From contig OZ241330.1 of assembly GCA_965200045.1 (NCBI GenBank), positions 1,736,001 to 1,800,000 of the forward strand: 64,000 bases of DNA, in the 5' to 3' direction. This document shows, one piece after another, positions 27,363 through 36,061 of the stretch. The notes under the pieces were generated by a model. The model made no database searches. It had not been told where the DNA came from and saw only the letters and a program-made list of their open reading frames with translations. Positions within the stretch are counted from its first letter, which is position 1, and each line of letters begins with the position of its first letter. Made by a program: the position numbers and the translations under genes. Source of the stretch: Bin25 sp026709415 (GTDB taxonomy: Bacteria; Bacteroidota; Bacteroidia; Flavobacteriales; Flavobacteriaceae).

Positions 27363-27547
27363 TGAGTAATTAATAATTTTAAGATAAACATCATAGATAC
27401 AACCAGCAGTATAACGCCCAATATTTTTAAAGAGCCTCTATAATAATTAGGTGTTTTTTTTCGATCTCTTCTGTAAGACCAAATGACAAAAATGGTGTAT
27501 GCTAACACAAAAATAACTGCAATGATGATTTTATCTTTGCCGAACAC
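27359..27547 (-). CDS. small two-helix membrane protein upstream of crcB
   Basis: Unrecognised 62-aa protein with two hydrophobic helices (IIIAVIFVLAYTIFVIWSY and ILGVILLVVSMMFILKLL) separated by a basic loop, RRDRKKTPNYYRGS. The frame is open up to an ATG at 27595, but that start would overlap the divergent pyrophosphohydrolase start at 27574. I therefore prefer the GTG at 27547, which opens just before the first helix; this is a judgement and the longer 78-aa form is possible. It overlaps crcB by 4 nt. Confidence 0.6.
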   Translation of the reverse strand: MFGKDKIIIAVIFVLAYTIFVIWSYRRDRKKTPNYYRGSLKILGVILLVVSMMFILKLLITH

Positions 27548-27573
27548 TTTATAAGTAATCCACTTAATTAGAC

Positions 27574-27972
27574 ATGATAAAGGTACCCATTTCACTTGTA
27601 ACTGAATTCCATAAAGCTTTTGGACTAGACAACAATAATCGACCTACAGTGGCTCTATCAAAAGAGATCATCAAGCTCAGACATCGATTGATGGTAGAAG
27701 AAACTGGTGAGTATTTTCAAGCGGCCATTAAAGGAGATTTGGTTGAAACGGTCGATGCGTTAGGTGACATGCTCTACATTTTATGTGGTACGATAATAAC
27801 ACATGGTTGCCAAGAGTTAATAGAAGAGATATTTAATGAAATCCATCGAAGCAATATGAGTAAACTAGATAGTGATGGAAAGCCCATTTACAGAAAAGAT
27901 GGTAAGGTCATTAAAAGTAAAAACTACAGCCCTCCCCAACTCGCCGAGATCGTAAACAAGTATATTTCATAG
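27574..27972 (+). CDS. MazG/HisE-like nucleotide pyrophosphohydrolase
   Basis: 132-aa all-alpha NTP pyrophosphatase. The metal-binding pattern ExxE...ExxD is present: LMVEETGEYFQAA and LVETVDALGDMLYI. The N-terminus reads VTEFHKAFGL, as in the phosphoribosyl-ATP pyrophosphohydrolase-like family common in Bacteroidota. The likely role is hydrolysis of a non-canonical or excess nucleoside triphosphate; it is not placed in a his operon, so histidine synthesis is unlikely. It is monocistronic and convergent with ilvE. Confidence 0.82.
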   Translation: MIKVPISLVTEFHKAFGLDNNNRPTVALSKEIIKLRHRLMVEETGEYFQAAIKGDLVETVDALGDMLYILCGTIITHGCQELIEEIFNEIHRSNMSKLDSDGKPIYRKDGKVIKSKNYSPPQLAEIVNKYIS

Positions 27973-28013
27973 ATACAAAAACTCAACTAAGGTTTCCACC
28001 CAATGGAGGAAGG

Positions 28014-29066
28014 CTATGTTACATGGTATCTCCATCCATAAGGATCATTGGTAAGGTTGTACTGGATGTCTGTAATTATTTTTTTAATTTTTTGTGCATA
28101 GGTGTCCATAGGCCAATTGGCTATATAATGTTTATTCTGATAACTTAACTCGGCAATAGGACAAATCACTACGGCTGTTCCGGTACCAAAAATTTCTTTC
28201 AAAGAACCATCATCACTGGCTTGGATAATTTCACTGATTTTAATGGGTCTGATTTCAACGGGAATCTTTAAATCATCAGCAATTTGGATGACACTTTTTC
28301 TAGTGATACCATCAAGGATTCGATCAGAGATGGGAGGGGTCAACAAAGTATCATGGATCCTAAAAAATAAATTCATAGTGCCTGACTCTTCAATGTATTG
28401 ACGAGAAGTAGAATCTGTCCAAATAATTTGTTGATACCCTTGTTCAATCGCCAATTGAGTTGGAAAAAATTGAGCCCCATAATTTCCTGCTGCTTTCACA
28501 TATCCTACGCCACCAACGGCAGCTCTACTATGTTGTGTATTCACTAAAACTTTTATTTGGTGAGTTTCATCATAATAAGATTTGGCCGGAGAGCAAATAA
28601 TCATGAATTTGAAGATATTGGATGGTGCCGCTTGAATTTCAGGTGAATCGCCAATGATGAAAGGTCTAACATAAAGAGAATTCCCTACGCCCGACTTTAT
28701 CCAATGGGAATCAAGTTTTAATAATTCCTCTAAACCTTGGAAAAAATATTCAGAAGGAACCGGTGGAATTTGTAATCTTTTAGCTGATTTTTGAAGTCTA
28801 TGACAATGATCATTTGGCCGGAACAACAAAATATTTCCGTTTTTGTCTTTGTATGATTTCATGCCTTCAAAAACGGCCTGACCGTAATGGAAAACATTAG
28901 CCGCCGGTGAAATTTTAAAGTCTCCATAAGGAATGATTTCAGGTTGATTCCATTTTCCATTTTCGAATGTGGCCTGCACCATATGGTCTGAAAAAATCGA
29001 ACCAAAAGAAATGTGTTCAAAATCAACTTGATGTATACGCGATTCGGAGACTTTTGTTATCTGCAT
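28014..29066 (-). CDS. ilvE: branched-chain amino acid aminotransferase
   Basis: PLP enzyme of fold type IV that interconverts Leu/Ile/Val and their 2-oxo acids. About 350 aa with FGSIFSDHMVQATFENGKW, FHYGQAVFEGMKSYK, GNYGAQFFPTQLA (Lys for PLP is in the preceding GGVGYVKAAGNYG) and EIFGTGTAVVICPI. I choose ATG 29066 over the in-frame ATG at 29090 because a perfect -7 element overlaps 29090-29097 and would start the transcript inside the longer N-terminus, and because MQITKVSESRIHQVDF matches the usual start of the family. Confidence 0.93.
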   Translation of the reverse strand: MQITKVSESRIHQVDFEHISFGSIFSDHMVQATFENGKWNQPEIIPYGDFKISPAANVFHYGQAVFEGMKSYKDKNGNILLFRPNDHCHRLQKSAKRLQIPPVPSEYFFQGLEELLKLDSHWIKSGVGNSLYVRPFIIGDSPEIQAAPSNIFKFMIICSPAKSYYDETHQIKVLVNTQHSRAAVGGVGYVKAAGNYGAQFFPTQLAIEQGYQQIIWTDSTSRQYIEESGTMNLFFRIHDTLLTPPISDRILDGITRKSVIQIADDLKIPVEIRPIKISEIIQASDDGSLKEIFGTGTAVVICPIAELSYQNKHYIANWPMDTYAQKIKKIITDIQYNLTNDPYGWRYHVT

Positions 29067-29089
29067 TTTAGATAAAATGAAATAGTCCA

Positions 29090-29097
29090 CAAATTTA
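29090..29097 (-). promoter_or_regulatory. candidate -7 element (TAAATTTG) for ilvE
   Basis: On the minus strand, exact TAnnTTTG 24 nt before ATG 29066. It decides between the two possible ilvE starts. Confidence 0.45.
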
Positions 29098-29116
29098 AAA
29101 ATTCTTTCATAGCCAG

Positions 29117-29124
29117 TAAATTTG
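29117..29124 (+). promoter_or_regulatory. candidate -7 element (TAAATTTG) for mnmD
   Basis: Exact TAnnTTTG only 9 nt before ATG 29133. If used, the mRNA would be leaderless or nearly so, or start at the second ATG (29136). Its opposite-strand twin serves ilvE. Confidence 0.3.
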
Positions 29125-29132
29125 TATTTGAA

Positions 29133-29813
29133 ATGATGCCTAGAAAATTAAAAATCACAGCGGATGGCTCACCGACGTTTTATTTACCTCATAAGAATGA
29201 ATCATACCACTCTATACATGGAGCCTTAACAGAATCTTTACATGTTTTTATTAATAGTGGATTAGAGCATTGGTTGGAATTAAACCCATTAAATTCTAGT
29301 TTAGATCTTCTTGAAGTTGGTTTTGGAACTGGTTTGAATTTTTTACTGACGTCATCGAGATTAAAAAACACGAAAAGATTAGCCACCTATGAGGCTATTG
29401 AAGCTTATCCGTTGAGTATCGATGAGGTTGAAAAATTTTCATTGAATAATTCCTTTAAAGATTATTTTTCATCTCAAGAATTAATGGAATTACATAGATT
29501 GCCATGGGAAAGGGTTCACTATTTTGAATCAACCATGAGCATTAAAAAAATAAAGTCCAAAGTTGAAAGCTTTTCTTTTGAAAAGAAATATGACGTGGTG
29601 TATTACGACGTATTTGCGAAGTTTTTACAACCAGAATTATGGACCTCCGAATTAATTCAATTAATCGCCAATCAAGTAAAAAAAAATGGTGTTTTTATTA
29701 CTTATGCTGCTTTTGGGGAATTGAGAAATGCTCTATCAAAATCCAATATGAACATTGAAAGAATAAAAGGACCACGGGGGAAAAGAGAAATAACCCGGGC
29801 AATAAAACATTAA
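29133..29813 (+). CDS. mnmD: tRNA 5-methylaminomethyl-2-thiouridine-34 methyltransferase (MnmD)
   Basis: SAM-dependent methyltransferase that completes the mnm5U modification at the wobble base of tRNAs for Lys, Glu, Gln and others. 226 aa, the stand-alone form corresponding to the N-terminal part of enterobacterial MnmC. Family motifs: ITADGSPTFYLP, ESYHSIHGALTESLHVFI and the SAM-binding LLEVGFGTGLNFLL, then YDVVYYDVFAKFLQPELW. The downstream epimerase gene begins one base after its stop. Confidence 0.9.
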   Translation: MMPRKLKITADGSPTFYLPHKNESYHSIHGALTESLHVFINSGLEHWLELNPLNSSLDLLEVGFGTGLNFLLTSSRLKNTKRLATYEAIEAYPLSIDEVEKFSLNNSFKDYFSSQELMELHRLPWERVHYFESTMSIKKIKSKVESFSFEKKYDVVYYDVFAKFLQPELWTSELIQLIANQVKKNGVFITYAAFGELRNALSKSNMNIERIKGPRGKREITRAIKH

Positions 29814-29814
29814 A

Positions 29815-30723
29815 ATGAAGGTATTAATAGCTGGTGCCACTGGATTAGTAGGGAGTGCTTTAAAAGAACTTTTGATAAATAACAACATTCAAGTTGCTTA
29901 TCTCACTAGAAGTAAAAGGGTATCGACTAGAGATGCTAATGCTTATTATTGGAATCCAAGAACAAAAACAATTGATGATTCATGTTTTATAAACGTTAAT
30001 GCCATCGTCAATCTCGCTGGAACGCGAGTTTCACGTCCTTGGACAAAAAAGGGAAAGCAAATCCTAGTGGATAGTCGAATTGAATCCACACGCTTATTAA
30101 AAAATAGTATCCAAAAGTACAAGACTCATCAAATCAAACAATATGTAGCGGCATCTGCTATTGGAATATACAGTTCAGATTCCAATAGCTGTCAATCGGA
30201 AGAAAATTTTAAAAAAGCAAAGTCATTTTTGTCAACATTAGTCCAAAATTGGGAAAAAGAATCTTTGAAGTTAGAACAAAATAATATCAAGACAACCCTC
30301 GTTCGATTGGGTCACGTCTTCTCGAATAAAGGTGGATTTTATCCCATTCTTAATACGTTTCTTTTCGGTAAAATTGGATTAATCTTAGGTAGAGGAAATC
30401 AGATATATTCATGGATTCATATTGATGATACGGTACAAATTATTCATAACATCCTAAAAAACCAATGGGTTGGAATCTATAATTTGGTAGCTCCAGAACA
30501 TATTTCCCAAAGAGAATTAACAAAAATTTTAGCCAAACATAAAAAACATAAAACAAAGCTTATTTCGATTCCATCGAGATTAATTATGCTTTTTTTAGGG
30601 GAACGAAGTCAACTCATATTGAATGGACAGTCAGTTAGTGCTCAAAAATTATTGGATAAGGGCTATGTGTTTAAATTTCCAACAACGTATTCATGTGTAG
30701 AAAATTTGAAAGTGACAAAATGA
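29815..30723 (+). CDS. TIGR01777-family sugar-nucleotide epimerase-like protein
   Basis: 302-aa short-chain dehydrogenase relative (YfcH-like). The Rossmann motif is at the start (KVLIAGATGLVGSAL), then NLAGTRVSRPWTKKGK, VAASAIGIYSS (active-site Ser/Tyr region) and SWIHIDDTVQII, followed by NLVAPEHISQRELT typical of this subfamily. Substrate is unknown throughout the family. It begins one base after mnmD ends, so the two are co-transcribed. Confidence 0.85.
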   Translation: MKVLIAGATGLVGSALKELLINNNIQVAYLTRSKRVSTRDANAYYWNPRTKTIDDSCFINVNAIVNLAGTRVSRPWTKKGKQILVDSRIESTRLLKNSIQKYKTHQIKQYVAASAIGIYSSDSNSCQSEENFKKAKSFLSTLVQNWEKESLKLEQNNIKTTLVRLGHVFSNKGGFYPILNTFLFGKIGLILGRGNQIYSWIHIDDTVQIIHNILKNQWVGIYNLVAPEHISQRELTKILAKHKKHKTKLISIPSRLIMLFLGERSQLILNGQSVSAQKLLDKGYVFKFPTTYSCVENLKVTK

Positions 30724-30744
30724 CATAACACCATAGTTTGGCAA

Positions 30745-30752
30745 TACATTTG
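30745..30752 (+). promoter_or_regulatory. candidate -7 element (TACATTTG) for grpE-dnaJ
   Basis: Exact TAnnTTTG match 22 nt before the grpE ATG at 30775, just downstream of the previous gene's stop. A separate promoter for this heat-shock pair is reasonable. Confidence 0.42.
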
Positions 30753-30774
30753 AGGTCTAGCAAATAAATTAATA

Positions 30775-31401
30775 ATGAGCAAAAACAAACAAACCAAAAG
30801 AGAAGAAGTGAATATTGATTCCAAATCAAATCAAACCGTTGATAGCACCATTGAAAATAATAGCCTTCAAAGTGAAAGAGGCGATTCTAAAAAAAAGAAT
30901 TCAAAGCCAAGTGATAAAGGAAAAAAGAAGGTTGAAAACAAGTTTCAAAAACAAATTGATAGACTAAAGAAAAATTTAAAGAGCAAAGAAGATCAATTTC
31001 TTAGAGTTTTTGCAGAATATGAAAATTACCGTAAAAGAACGGCAAAAGAAAGATTGGAACTTTATAAAACGGCCAACAAAGATCTGATACTACAACTTTT
31101 GAGTATTATAGATGATTTTGAAAGGGCAAGTAAGAATAAATCAGATTCTGAAAACCAAAATGAAGTGATTAAAGGATTTGAACTCATAAGCAAAAAATTT
31201 TATCAGATATTGGAATCTAACGGTTTAAAACAAATTGATATTAATATCGGCGATGTATTTAATGGAGATCATCATGAAGCTATTGCACATATTCCAACAG
31301 ATAAAAAATCTCAATCTGGTCTAATTATTGATGTTACAGAAAAAGGCTATCAGCTCGAAGATGTGGTGATTCGTTATCCAAAAGTTGTCGTTGGAAAATA
31401 A
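30775..31401 (+). CDS. grpE: nucleotide exchange factor GrpE
   Basis: Releases ADP from DnaK. 208 aa: a long, highly charged Lys/Ser-rich N-terminus (first 60 residues), then the long coiled coil (KQIDRLKKNLKSKEDQFLRV, AEYENYRKRTAKER) and the C-terminal beta domain with GDVFNGDHHEAIAHIPT and GYQLEDVVIRYPKVVVG, the GrpE signature. It is 5 nt upstream of dnaJ. Confidence 0.95.
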   Translation: MSKNKQTKREEVNIDSKSNQTVDSTIENNSLQSERGDSKKKNSKPSDKGKKKVENKFQKQIDRLKKNLKSKEDQFLRVFAEYENYRKRTAKERLELYKTANKDLILQLLSIIDDFERASKNKSDSENQNEVIKGFELISKKFYQILESNGLKQIDINIGDVFNGDHHEAIAHIPTDKKSQSGLIIDVTEKGYQLEDVVIRYPKVVVGK

Positions 31402-31406
31402 TTTTA

Positions 31407-32513
31407 ATGAAAAAAGATTATTATGATGTTTTAGGAATTCCTAAAGGAGCTTCTCAGGCAGAGATAAAAAAGGCCTATCGGAAGCAAGCTTTAAAATATC
31501 ATCCTGATCGAAACGTTGGTGATGCTACTGCCGAGCAAAAATTTAAAGAGGCAGCTGAGGCGTATAACGTATTGGGAGATGCTGAAAAGAGAAAAAAATA
31601 TGATCGATTTGGACATTCTGCTTTTCAAGGCTCATCCTCTTTTGACTTTGATATACAAGACATCATGGCTGAATTTGGCGAAAGGTTTGGTTCTGCATTT
31701 GGTTTTGGGAGTTCAAGCAATAGTCGTCGAGGTAGCGCTTCATACAAAGGGGAAGATCTACGAATCAAATTAAAGCTCAGTTTAGAAGAAGTCATCAATG
31801 GGGTTGAGAAAAACCTCAAGATTAAAAAGAGATCCCTTTCTCCAAAAGCTAGTTTTGGAATTTGTAAGGCTTGTAATGGAAGAGGGTATGTCACTAAAAT
31901 ATCGAATACTTTCCTTGGACAGGTTCAGACACAAACTACATGTCATCAATGTAATGGATTAGGAAAAACACTTGTTAATCAGATTCCTAACGCTGATAAG
32001 TTTGGGCGGATTTTAACGGATGTCACTGTCCAAATAAAAATCCCGCCAGGGTCAACTCATGAATCAGCTATTCGAGTTTCCAACAAAGGTAATGACGGGA
32101 TTATGGGAGGGCCTTCTGGTGATATTATCGTTTTAGTTGAAGAACAACCACATCCTACTCTAGTCCGTGAAGGTAAAAATTTACATCATGATTTGTACAT
32201 AAGTGTCCCAGAAGCCGTTTTAGGGACCCAAAAAGAAATTGAATTATTAGGCGGTAAAAAGGTCAGAATTAAAGTTGATGCAGGGACTCAATCTGGAACA
32301 ACTCTTCGAGTCCGGGGTAAAGGAATACCTGATATGGGTTTTTTTGGAGTCACGGGCGATTTATTAATACATATCAATGTTTGGATTCCCCAAATTTTAG
32401 ATAAAGAACAATCAGAATTTTTTCAAAAAGCGTTAAACCAGGACAATTTTGATCCTAATCCATCTCGAAACGACAAATCTTTTTTTGAAAAGATTAAAGA
32501 TATGTTTGGTTGA
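31407..32513 (+). CDS. dnaJ: chaperone DnaJ with a reduced zinc finger
   Basis: Hsp40 partner of DnaK. 368 aa: J domain (1-70) with the HPD motif in ALKYHPDRN, a Gly/Ser/Phe-rich linker, a cysteine-rich region, then the C-terminal substrate-binding beta domains (VQIKIPPGSTHESAIRVSNKG). Only two of the four CxxCxGxG repeats exist: CKACNGRG (Cys153, Cys156) and CHQCNGLG (Cys179, Cys182). These match motifs 2 and 3, which make zinc centre 2; motifs 1 and 4 of centre 1 are absent. I recall the same reduced form in other flavobacterial DnaJ proteins, so this is likely a lineage trait. Confidence 0.95.
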   Translation: MKKDYYDVLGIPKGASQAEIKKAYRKQALKYHPDRNVGDATAEQKFKEAAEAYNVLGDAEKRKKYDRFGHSAFQGSSSFDFDIQDIMAEFGERFGSAFGFGSSSNSRRGSASYKGEDLRIKLKLSLEEVINGVEKNLKIKKRSLSPKASFGICKACNGRGYVTKISNTFLGQVQTQTTCHQCNGLGKTLVNQIPNADKFGRILTDVTVQIKIPPGSTHESAIRVSNKGNDGIMGGPSGDIIVLVEEQPHPTLVREGKNLHHDLYISVPEAVLGTQKEIELLGGKKVRIKVDAGTQSGTTLRVRGKGIPDMGFFGVTGDLLIHINVWIPQILDKEQSEFFQKALNQDNFDPNPSRNDKSFFEKIKDMFG

Positions 32514-32612
32514 TCCGTTGTCGGATATCTAGCTCACGGCATACGACTTTTTGTCTTAAAACCTCAGAATAAGCAACTAAAGTTGCCAATTAATCTTTGG
32601 GTTTTAAATCCT

Positions 32613-32620
32613 TAAATTTG
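32613..32620 (+). promoter_or_regulatory. candidate -7 element (TAAATTTG) for the mscS-ntrC-like run
   Basis: Exact TAnnTTTG match 18 nt before the TTG start at 32638. It supports a transcript starting just before that TTG. Confidence 0.42.
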
Positions 32621-32637
32621 AACTTTTCTTAATCGGT

Positions 32638-33486
32638 TTGGAACAAATCAACGAATTATTTAATTCGGCTTTAATATCAGGTGAAAGCTATGTCATTACA
32701 CCTAAGATTTTAATCATTTCCCTTGCCTCTCTCATTCTCACGTATTTTTTATTGAGATTGTTTCGGCATATCATTTACCGAACATTGTCTCGAGATGCTA
32801 GAGAAAAGTTTCGTAGTGTTTTTGCTTTTGTTAACTATTTCATTTACATCGTTGTTTTACTGATTATTTTCAGTAATATCGGCATTAATGTCACGGCTTT
32901 ATTTGCGGCGTCAGCAGCTTTACTGGTCGGTATTGGTTTTGCACTTCAGACTTTTTTCCAAGACATCATTTCGGGTATTTTTATATTATCGGATCAAGCC
33001 GTTCATGTTGGAGATGTTATTGAAGTGGAAGGAAAGGTTGGACGTGTAATGAATATCAGACTCAGAACAACCAGAGCCGTCACTAGGCAAAATAAAATAT
33101 TGGTGATTCCAAATCATAAATTCATGTCCACTATTCTGTATAATTACACAGAAAATGAATCCATGACAAGAGAAATCGTGGAAGTTGGCGTTTCCTATGA
33201 TTCGATTCCCTATAAAGTCAAAGAAATCCTACTCAATATTGCCAAGAATCATCATGCCATACTCGAAACACCCAGACCTATTGTTCTTTTTGATGACTTT
33301 GGTGATAGCGCGTTGATTTTTAAATTAATTTTTGCTGTTAAAGACAGTTTTTTTTCTCACATTGTTCAAAGCGATATTCGATATTTGATTTTTGAAAAGT
33401 TTTCTTTAGAAGGCATTACCATTCCATTTCCTCAACGGACATTACATTTTCCAAGTGATATGAATATAATCGATAAATCAAAATGA
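32638..33486 (+). CDS. MscS-family mechanosensitive channel
   Basis: Inner-membrane channel that releases solutes on hypo-osmotic shock. 282 aa with three hydrophobic helices in the first 105 residues; the pore-lining third helix and beta domain follow (ALFAASAALLVGIGFALQTF, then DIISGIFILSDQAVHVGDVI and VGRVMNIRLRTTRAV). The only start giving the full first helix is TTG 32638; no ATG occurs until the soluble domain. Its stop overlaps the next gene's start by 4 nt. Confidence 0.9.
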   Translation: MEQINELFNSALISGESYVITPKILIISLASLILTYFLLRLFRHIIYRTLSRDAREKFRSVFAFVNYFIYIVVLLIIFSNIGINVTALFAASAALLVGIGFALQTFFQDIISGIFILSDQAVHVGDVIEVEGKVGRVMNIRLRTTRAVTRQNKILVIPNHKFMSTILYNYTENESMTREIVEVGVSYDSIPYKVKEILLNIAKNHHAILETPRPIVLFDDFGDSALIFKLIFAVKDSFFSHIVQSDIRYLIFEKFSLEGITIPFPQRTLHFPSDMNIIDKSK

Positions 33487-34670
33487 ATACAATTCTAATT
33501 GTTGATGACCTTGAAGCCAATCGAAAAGTTCTTTCAAGAATTTTGAAAGAACGGGAAACTTCATATAGAATCATTTTAGCTAATGATGGGAGTCAAGGTC
33601 TCAAAAAAATCAAAGAAAACACGATTGATACGGTCTTATGTGATATTAAAATGCCAGTCATTGATGGTGTAGAACTTTTAAAAAGAACTAGAAAGTCACA
33701 TCCAAACCTGCCCTTCATCATGTTGACGGCTCATGGTGATGTTGATACGGCCGTCGATTGTATGAAAATGGGGGCATATGATTTTTTAACCAAACCCTTT
33801 GATTTAAACAAAATTCTCACTTCTGTTAAAAACGCATTAAAAAGCAAAAGTTTAGAAACCGAAAACAAGCAATTAAAGGGAACGATAAAAGAACTCAACA
33901 AAGTCATGGCAAAGAAATATGACATTGTTGGTGAATCGCCTTCGATTATAGAGGTCAATACACTCATTCAAAAAGTTTCTAAAACCACGGCTCGCGTTTT
34001 GATTACGGGTGAAAGTGGTGCGGGTAAAGAATTGGTGGCGCGTCAATTGCATATTTTAAGTCATCGGAAAGTCAAGAAATTCGTTGAAGTTAATTGTGCC
34101 GCTATTCCAACCGAACTGATTGAAAGTGAATTATTTGGGCATATCAAAGGGGCCTTTACAGGGGCTCATACGGATCGATCTGGAAAGTTTGAAGACGCTA
34201 ATCACGGGACTTTATTTTTAGATGAAATTGCGGATATGAGTTTGGCGGCTCAATCTAAAGTGTTAAGAGCTCTAGAAGAAAAAAAAGTATTTCGCGTTGG
34301 TAGTCAAAAAGAAATCAAAGTGGATGTTCGGGTCATCGCGGCTACCAACAAAAACTTGAAAAAAGAAATTCAGGATGGACGTTTTAGAGAAGATTTATAT
34401 CATAGATTGGCCATTATTGAAATCCATGTCCCCCCGTTAAGAGAAAGAAAACAAGATATTCCGATATTGATTGATCACTTCGTTAAGTTATTACAACGTG
34501 AAAGCGGCCTAGAAATCAAAGAATTTAGTCAAAGTGCAAAAGAGGCCATGTCGGAACGTTATTGGACCGGAAATGTACGAGAATTAAAAAATGTTGTCGA
34601 GCGTTTATTGATATTAGCCAATAATCCGATTACTGTCGATGATATTAAAACCTATGTTCCTAAAGCATGA
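33483..34670 (+). CDS. sigma-54 activator response regulator lacking a DNA-binding domain
   Basis: 395 aa in two domains. Residues 1-120: receiver with acidic pocket IVDDLEAN and phospho-acceptor Asp54 (VLCDIKMP). Residues about 140-390: AAA+ sigma-54 interaction domain with Walker A GESGAGKELVA, the sigma-54-contacting GAFTGA loop (IKGAFTGAHTDRSGKF), GTLFLDEIADM and the arginine-finger region REDLYHRLAIIEI. The protein ends at TVDDIKTYVPKA with no Fis-type helix-turn-helix, so it may activate sigma-54 polymerase without binding an enhancer, as FlgR-like proteins do, or use a partner. No histidine kinase gene is adjacent. It overlaps both its neighbours by 4 nt. Confidence 0.9.
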   Translation: MNTILIVDDLEANRKVLSRILKERETSYRIILANDGSQGLKKIKENTIDTVLCDIKMPVIDGVELLKRTRKSHPNLPFIMLTAHGDVDTAVDCMKMGAYDFLTKPFDLNKILTSVKNALKSKSLETENKQLKGTIKELNKVMAKKYDIVGESPSIIEVNTLIQKVSKTTARVLITGESGAGKELVARQLHILSHRKVKKFVEVNCAAIPTELIESELFGHIKGAFTGAHTDRSGKFEDANHGTLFLDEIADMSLAAQSKVLRALEEKKVFRVGSQKEIKVDVRVIAATNKNLKKEIQDGRFREDLYHRLAIIEIHVPPLRERKQDIPILIDHFVKLLQRESGLEIKEFSQSAKEAMSERYWTGNVRELKNVVERLLILANNPITVDDIKTYVPKA

Positions 34671-36046
34671 GAAGGATATTCATAATCGCAATTTTGGTGT
34701 TTTTATCTAGTTCAGTTCTATATGGACAAAAAACCGTTGAAAACCAAATCAAAAAAATTTATGAATTAGCCTTAACACAAGGAAAGTCTTATCAATGGCT
34801 AGATCATTTAGCCAATCGTATTGGTGGAAGACTTTCTGGCTCTTTGAACTCAGAATTATCAATTCAATGGGCTGAAGAGCAACTGCTCGAAATGGGATAT
34901 GATCAAATATGGTTTCAAGATGTCATGGTACCTAAATGGGTACGAGGAAATTATGAGTATGCAAGTTTTGAAACACAACCTGGCAGTAGTATCAGTGTCG
35001 ATGTTTGTGCACTGGGTGGCTCGATTGGCACTTCAATTTTTGGTCTAGAGGCTCCAGTGGTGGAAGTAAAAAGTTTTGAAGAGTTAGAAAATTTAGGTCA
35101 ACAAAATGTGGAAGGAAAATTTGTCTTCTATAATAAACCAATGCCTCCCGAACGGATCAGTCCACTCGATGCGTATCGAGCTACGGTTCAGCATAGAACA
35201 CAAGGAGCATATCGCGCCGCAAAGTTAGGTGCTGTTGGAACTATTGTTCGTTCTTTGACTATGACCCAAGATGACTTTCCACATACTGGGAATATGTCCT
35301 ATCAAGATTTAGCTAATCGGGATCGAATACCGGCTACAGCCATTAGTACCAATGGAGCTAACCTATTGAGTTCGATGCTCAAACTCAATCCAGATTTAGT
35401 GTTTTATTTAAAGCAGAATTGTAAAAATTACCCAGAAGTACTTTCCCACAATATCATCGTAGAAGTCAAGGGTTCAGAATATCCGGATCAAATCATCGTC
35501 TTTGGTGGTCACTTAGATTCTTGGGATTTAGGTGATGGCGCTCATGACGATGGTGCCGGCGTGGTTCAATCGATGGATGTTTTACACCTATTCCAATTAT
35601 TGGACTATAAACCCAAACGAACGCTTCGGCTTGTCCTTTGGACCAACGAAGAAAATGGTTTGAAAGGTGCTAGAACGTATGCTCAAGAAGCCAGAGAAAA
35701 AGATGAAAACCACATTTTTGCTATAGAAAGTGATGCTGGGGGATTTTCTCCCAGAGGATTCACATTTGAAGCCACAGACGAGCAATTTGAAAAACTGCAA
35801 TCATGGCAATCATACTTCTATCCATATTACGCCGATAGATTTGTTAGAGATGGAAGTTCACCAGACGTGGTTCCCTTAAGAAATGGAACTACAGTCTTAG
35901 CGGGTTTAAGACCCGATTTGCAACGATATTTTGAATTCCATCATGCTGCTAATGATACTTTTGATAAAGTCAATAAGAGAGAGCTAGCATTAGGGGCTGC
36001 TACTTTAGCCAGTATTGTGTATTTAGTTGACCAATTCGGAATTTAA
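34667..36046 (+). CDS. secreted M28-family peptidase (carboxypeptidase Q-like)
   Basis: 459 aa, exported by a signal peptide (RIFIIAILVFLSSSVLYGQ). A protease-associated insert precedes the catalytic dizinc domain. Zinc ligands are visible in order: FGGHLDSWD (His), HDDGAGVV (bridging Asp), WTNEENGLKGA (catalytic Glu and zinc Glu), IESDAGG (Asp) and FEFHHAANDTFDKV (His). The likely role is to cleave small peptides in the periplasm or outside the cell. Its ATG overlaps the stop of the sigma-54 regulator by 4 nt. Confidence 0.9.
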   Translation: MRRIFIIAILVFLSSSVLYGQKTVENQIKKIYELALTQGKSYQWLDHLANRIGGRLSGSLNSELSIQWAEEQLLEMGYDQIWFQDVMVPKWVRGNYEYASFETQPGSSISVDVCALGGSIGTSIFGLEAPVVEVKSFEELENLGQQNVEGKFVFYNKPMPPERISPLDAYRATVQHRTQGAYRAAKLGAVGTIVRSLTMTQDDFPHTGNMSYQDLANRDRIPATAISTNGANLLSSMLKLNPDLVFYLKQNCKNYPEVLSHNIIVEVKGSEYPDQIIVFGGHLDSWDLGDGAHDDGAGVVQSMDVLHLFQLLDYKPKRTLRLVLWTNEENGLKGARTYAQEAREKDENHIFAIESDAGGFSPRGFTFEATDEQFEKLQSWQSYFYPYYADRFVRDGSSPDVVPLRNGTTVLAGLRPDLQRYFEFHHAANDTFDKVNKRELALGAATLASIVYLVDQFGI

Positions 36047-36061
36047 ATTCCTTTCGTTCAT

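Noticed and set aside
27359..27595. Fluoride riboswitch ahead of the crcB pair
   Set aside because: The region upstream is the coding sequence of the divergent pyrophosphohydrolase and no conserved riboswitch core is recognisable.
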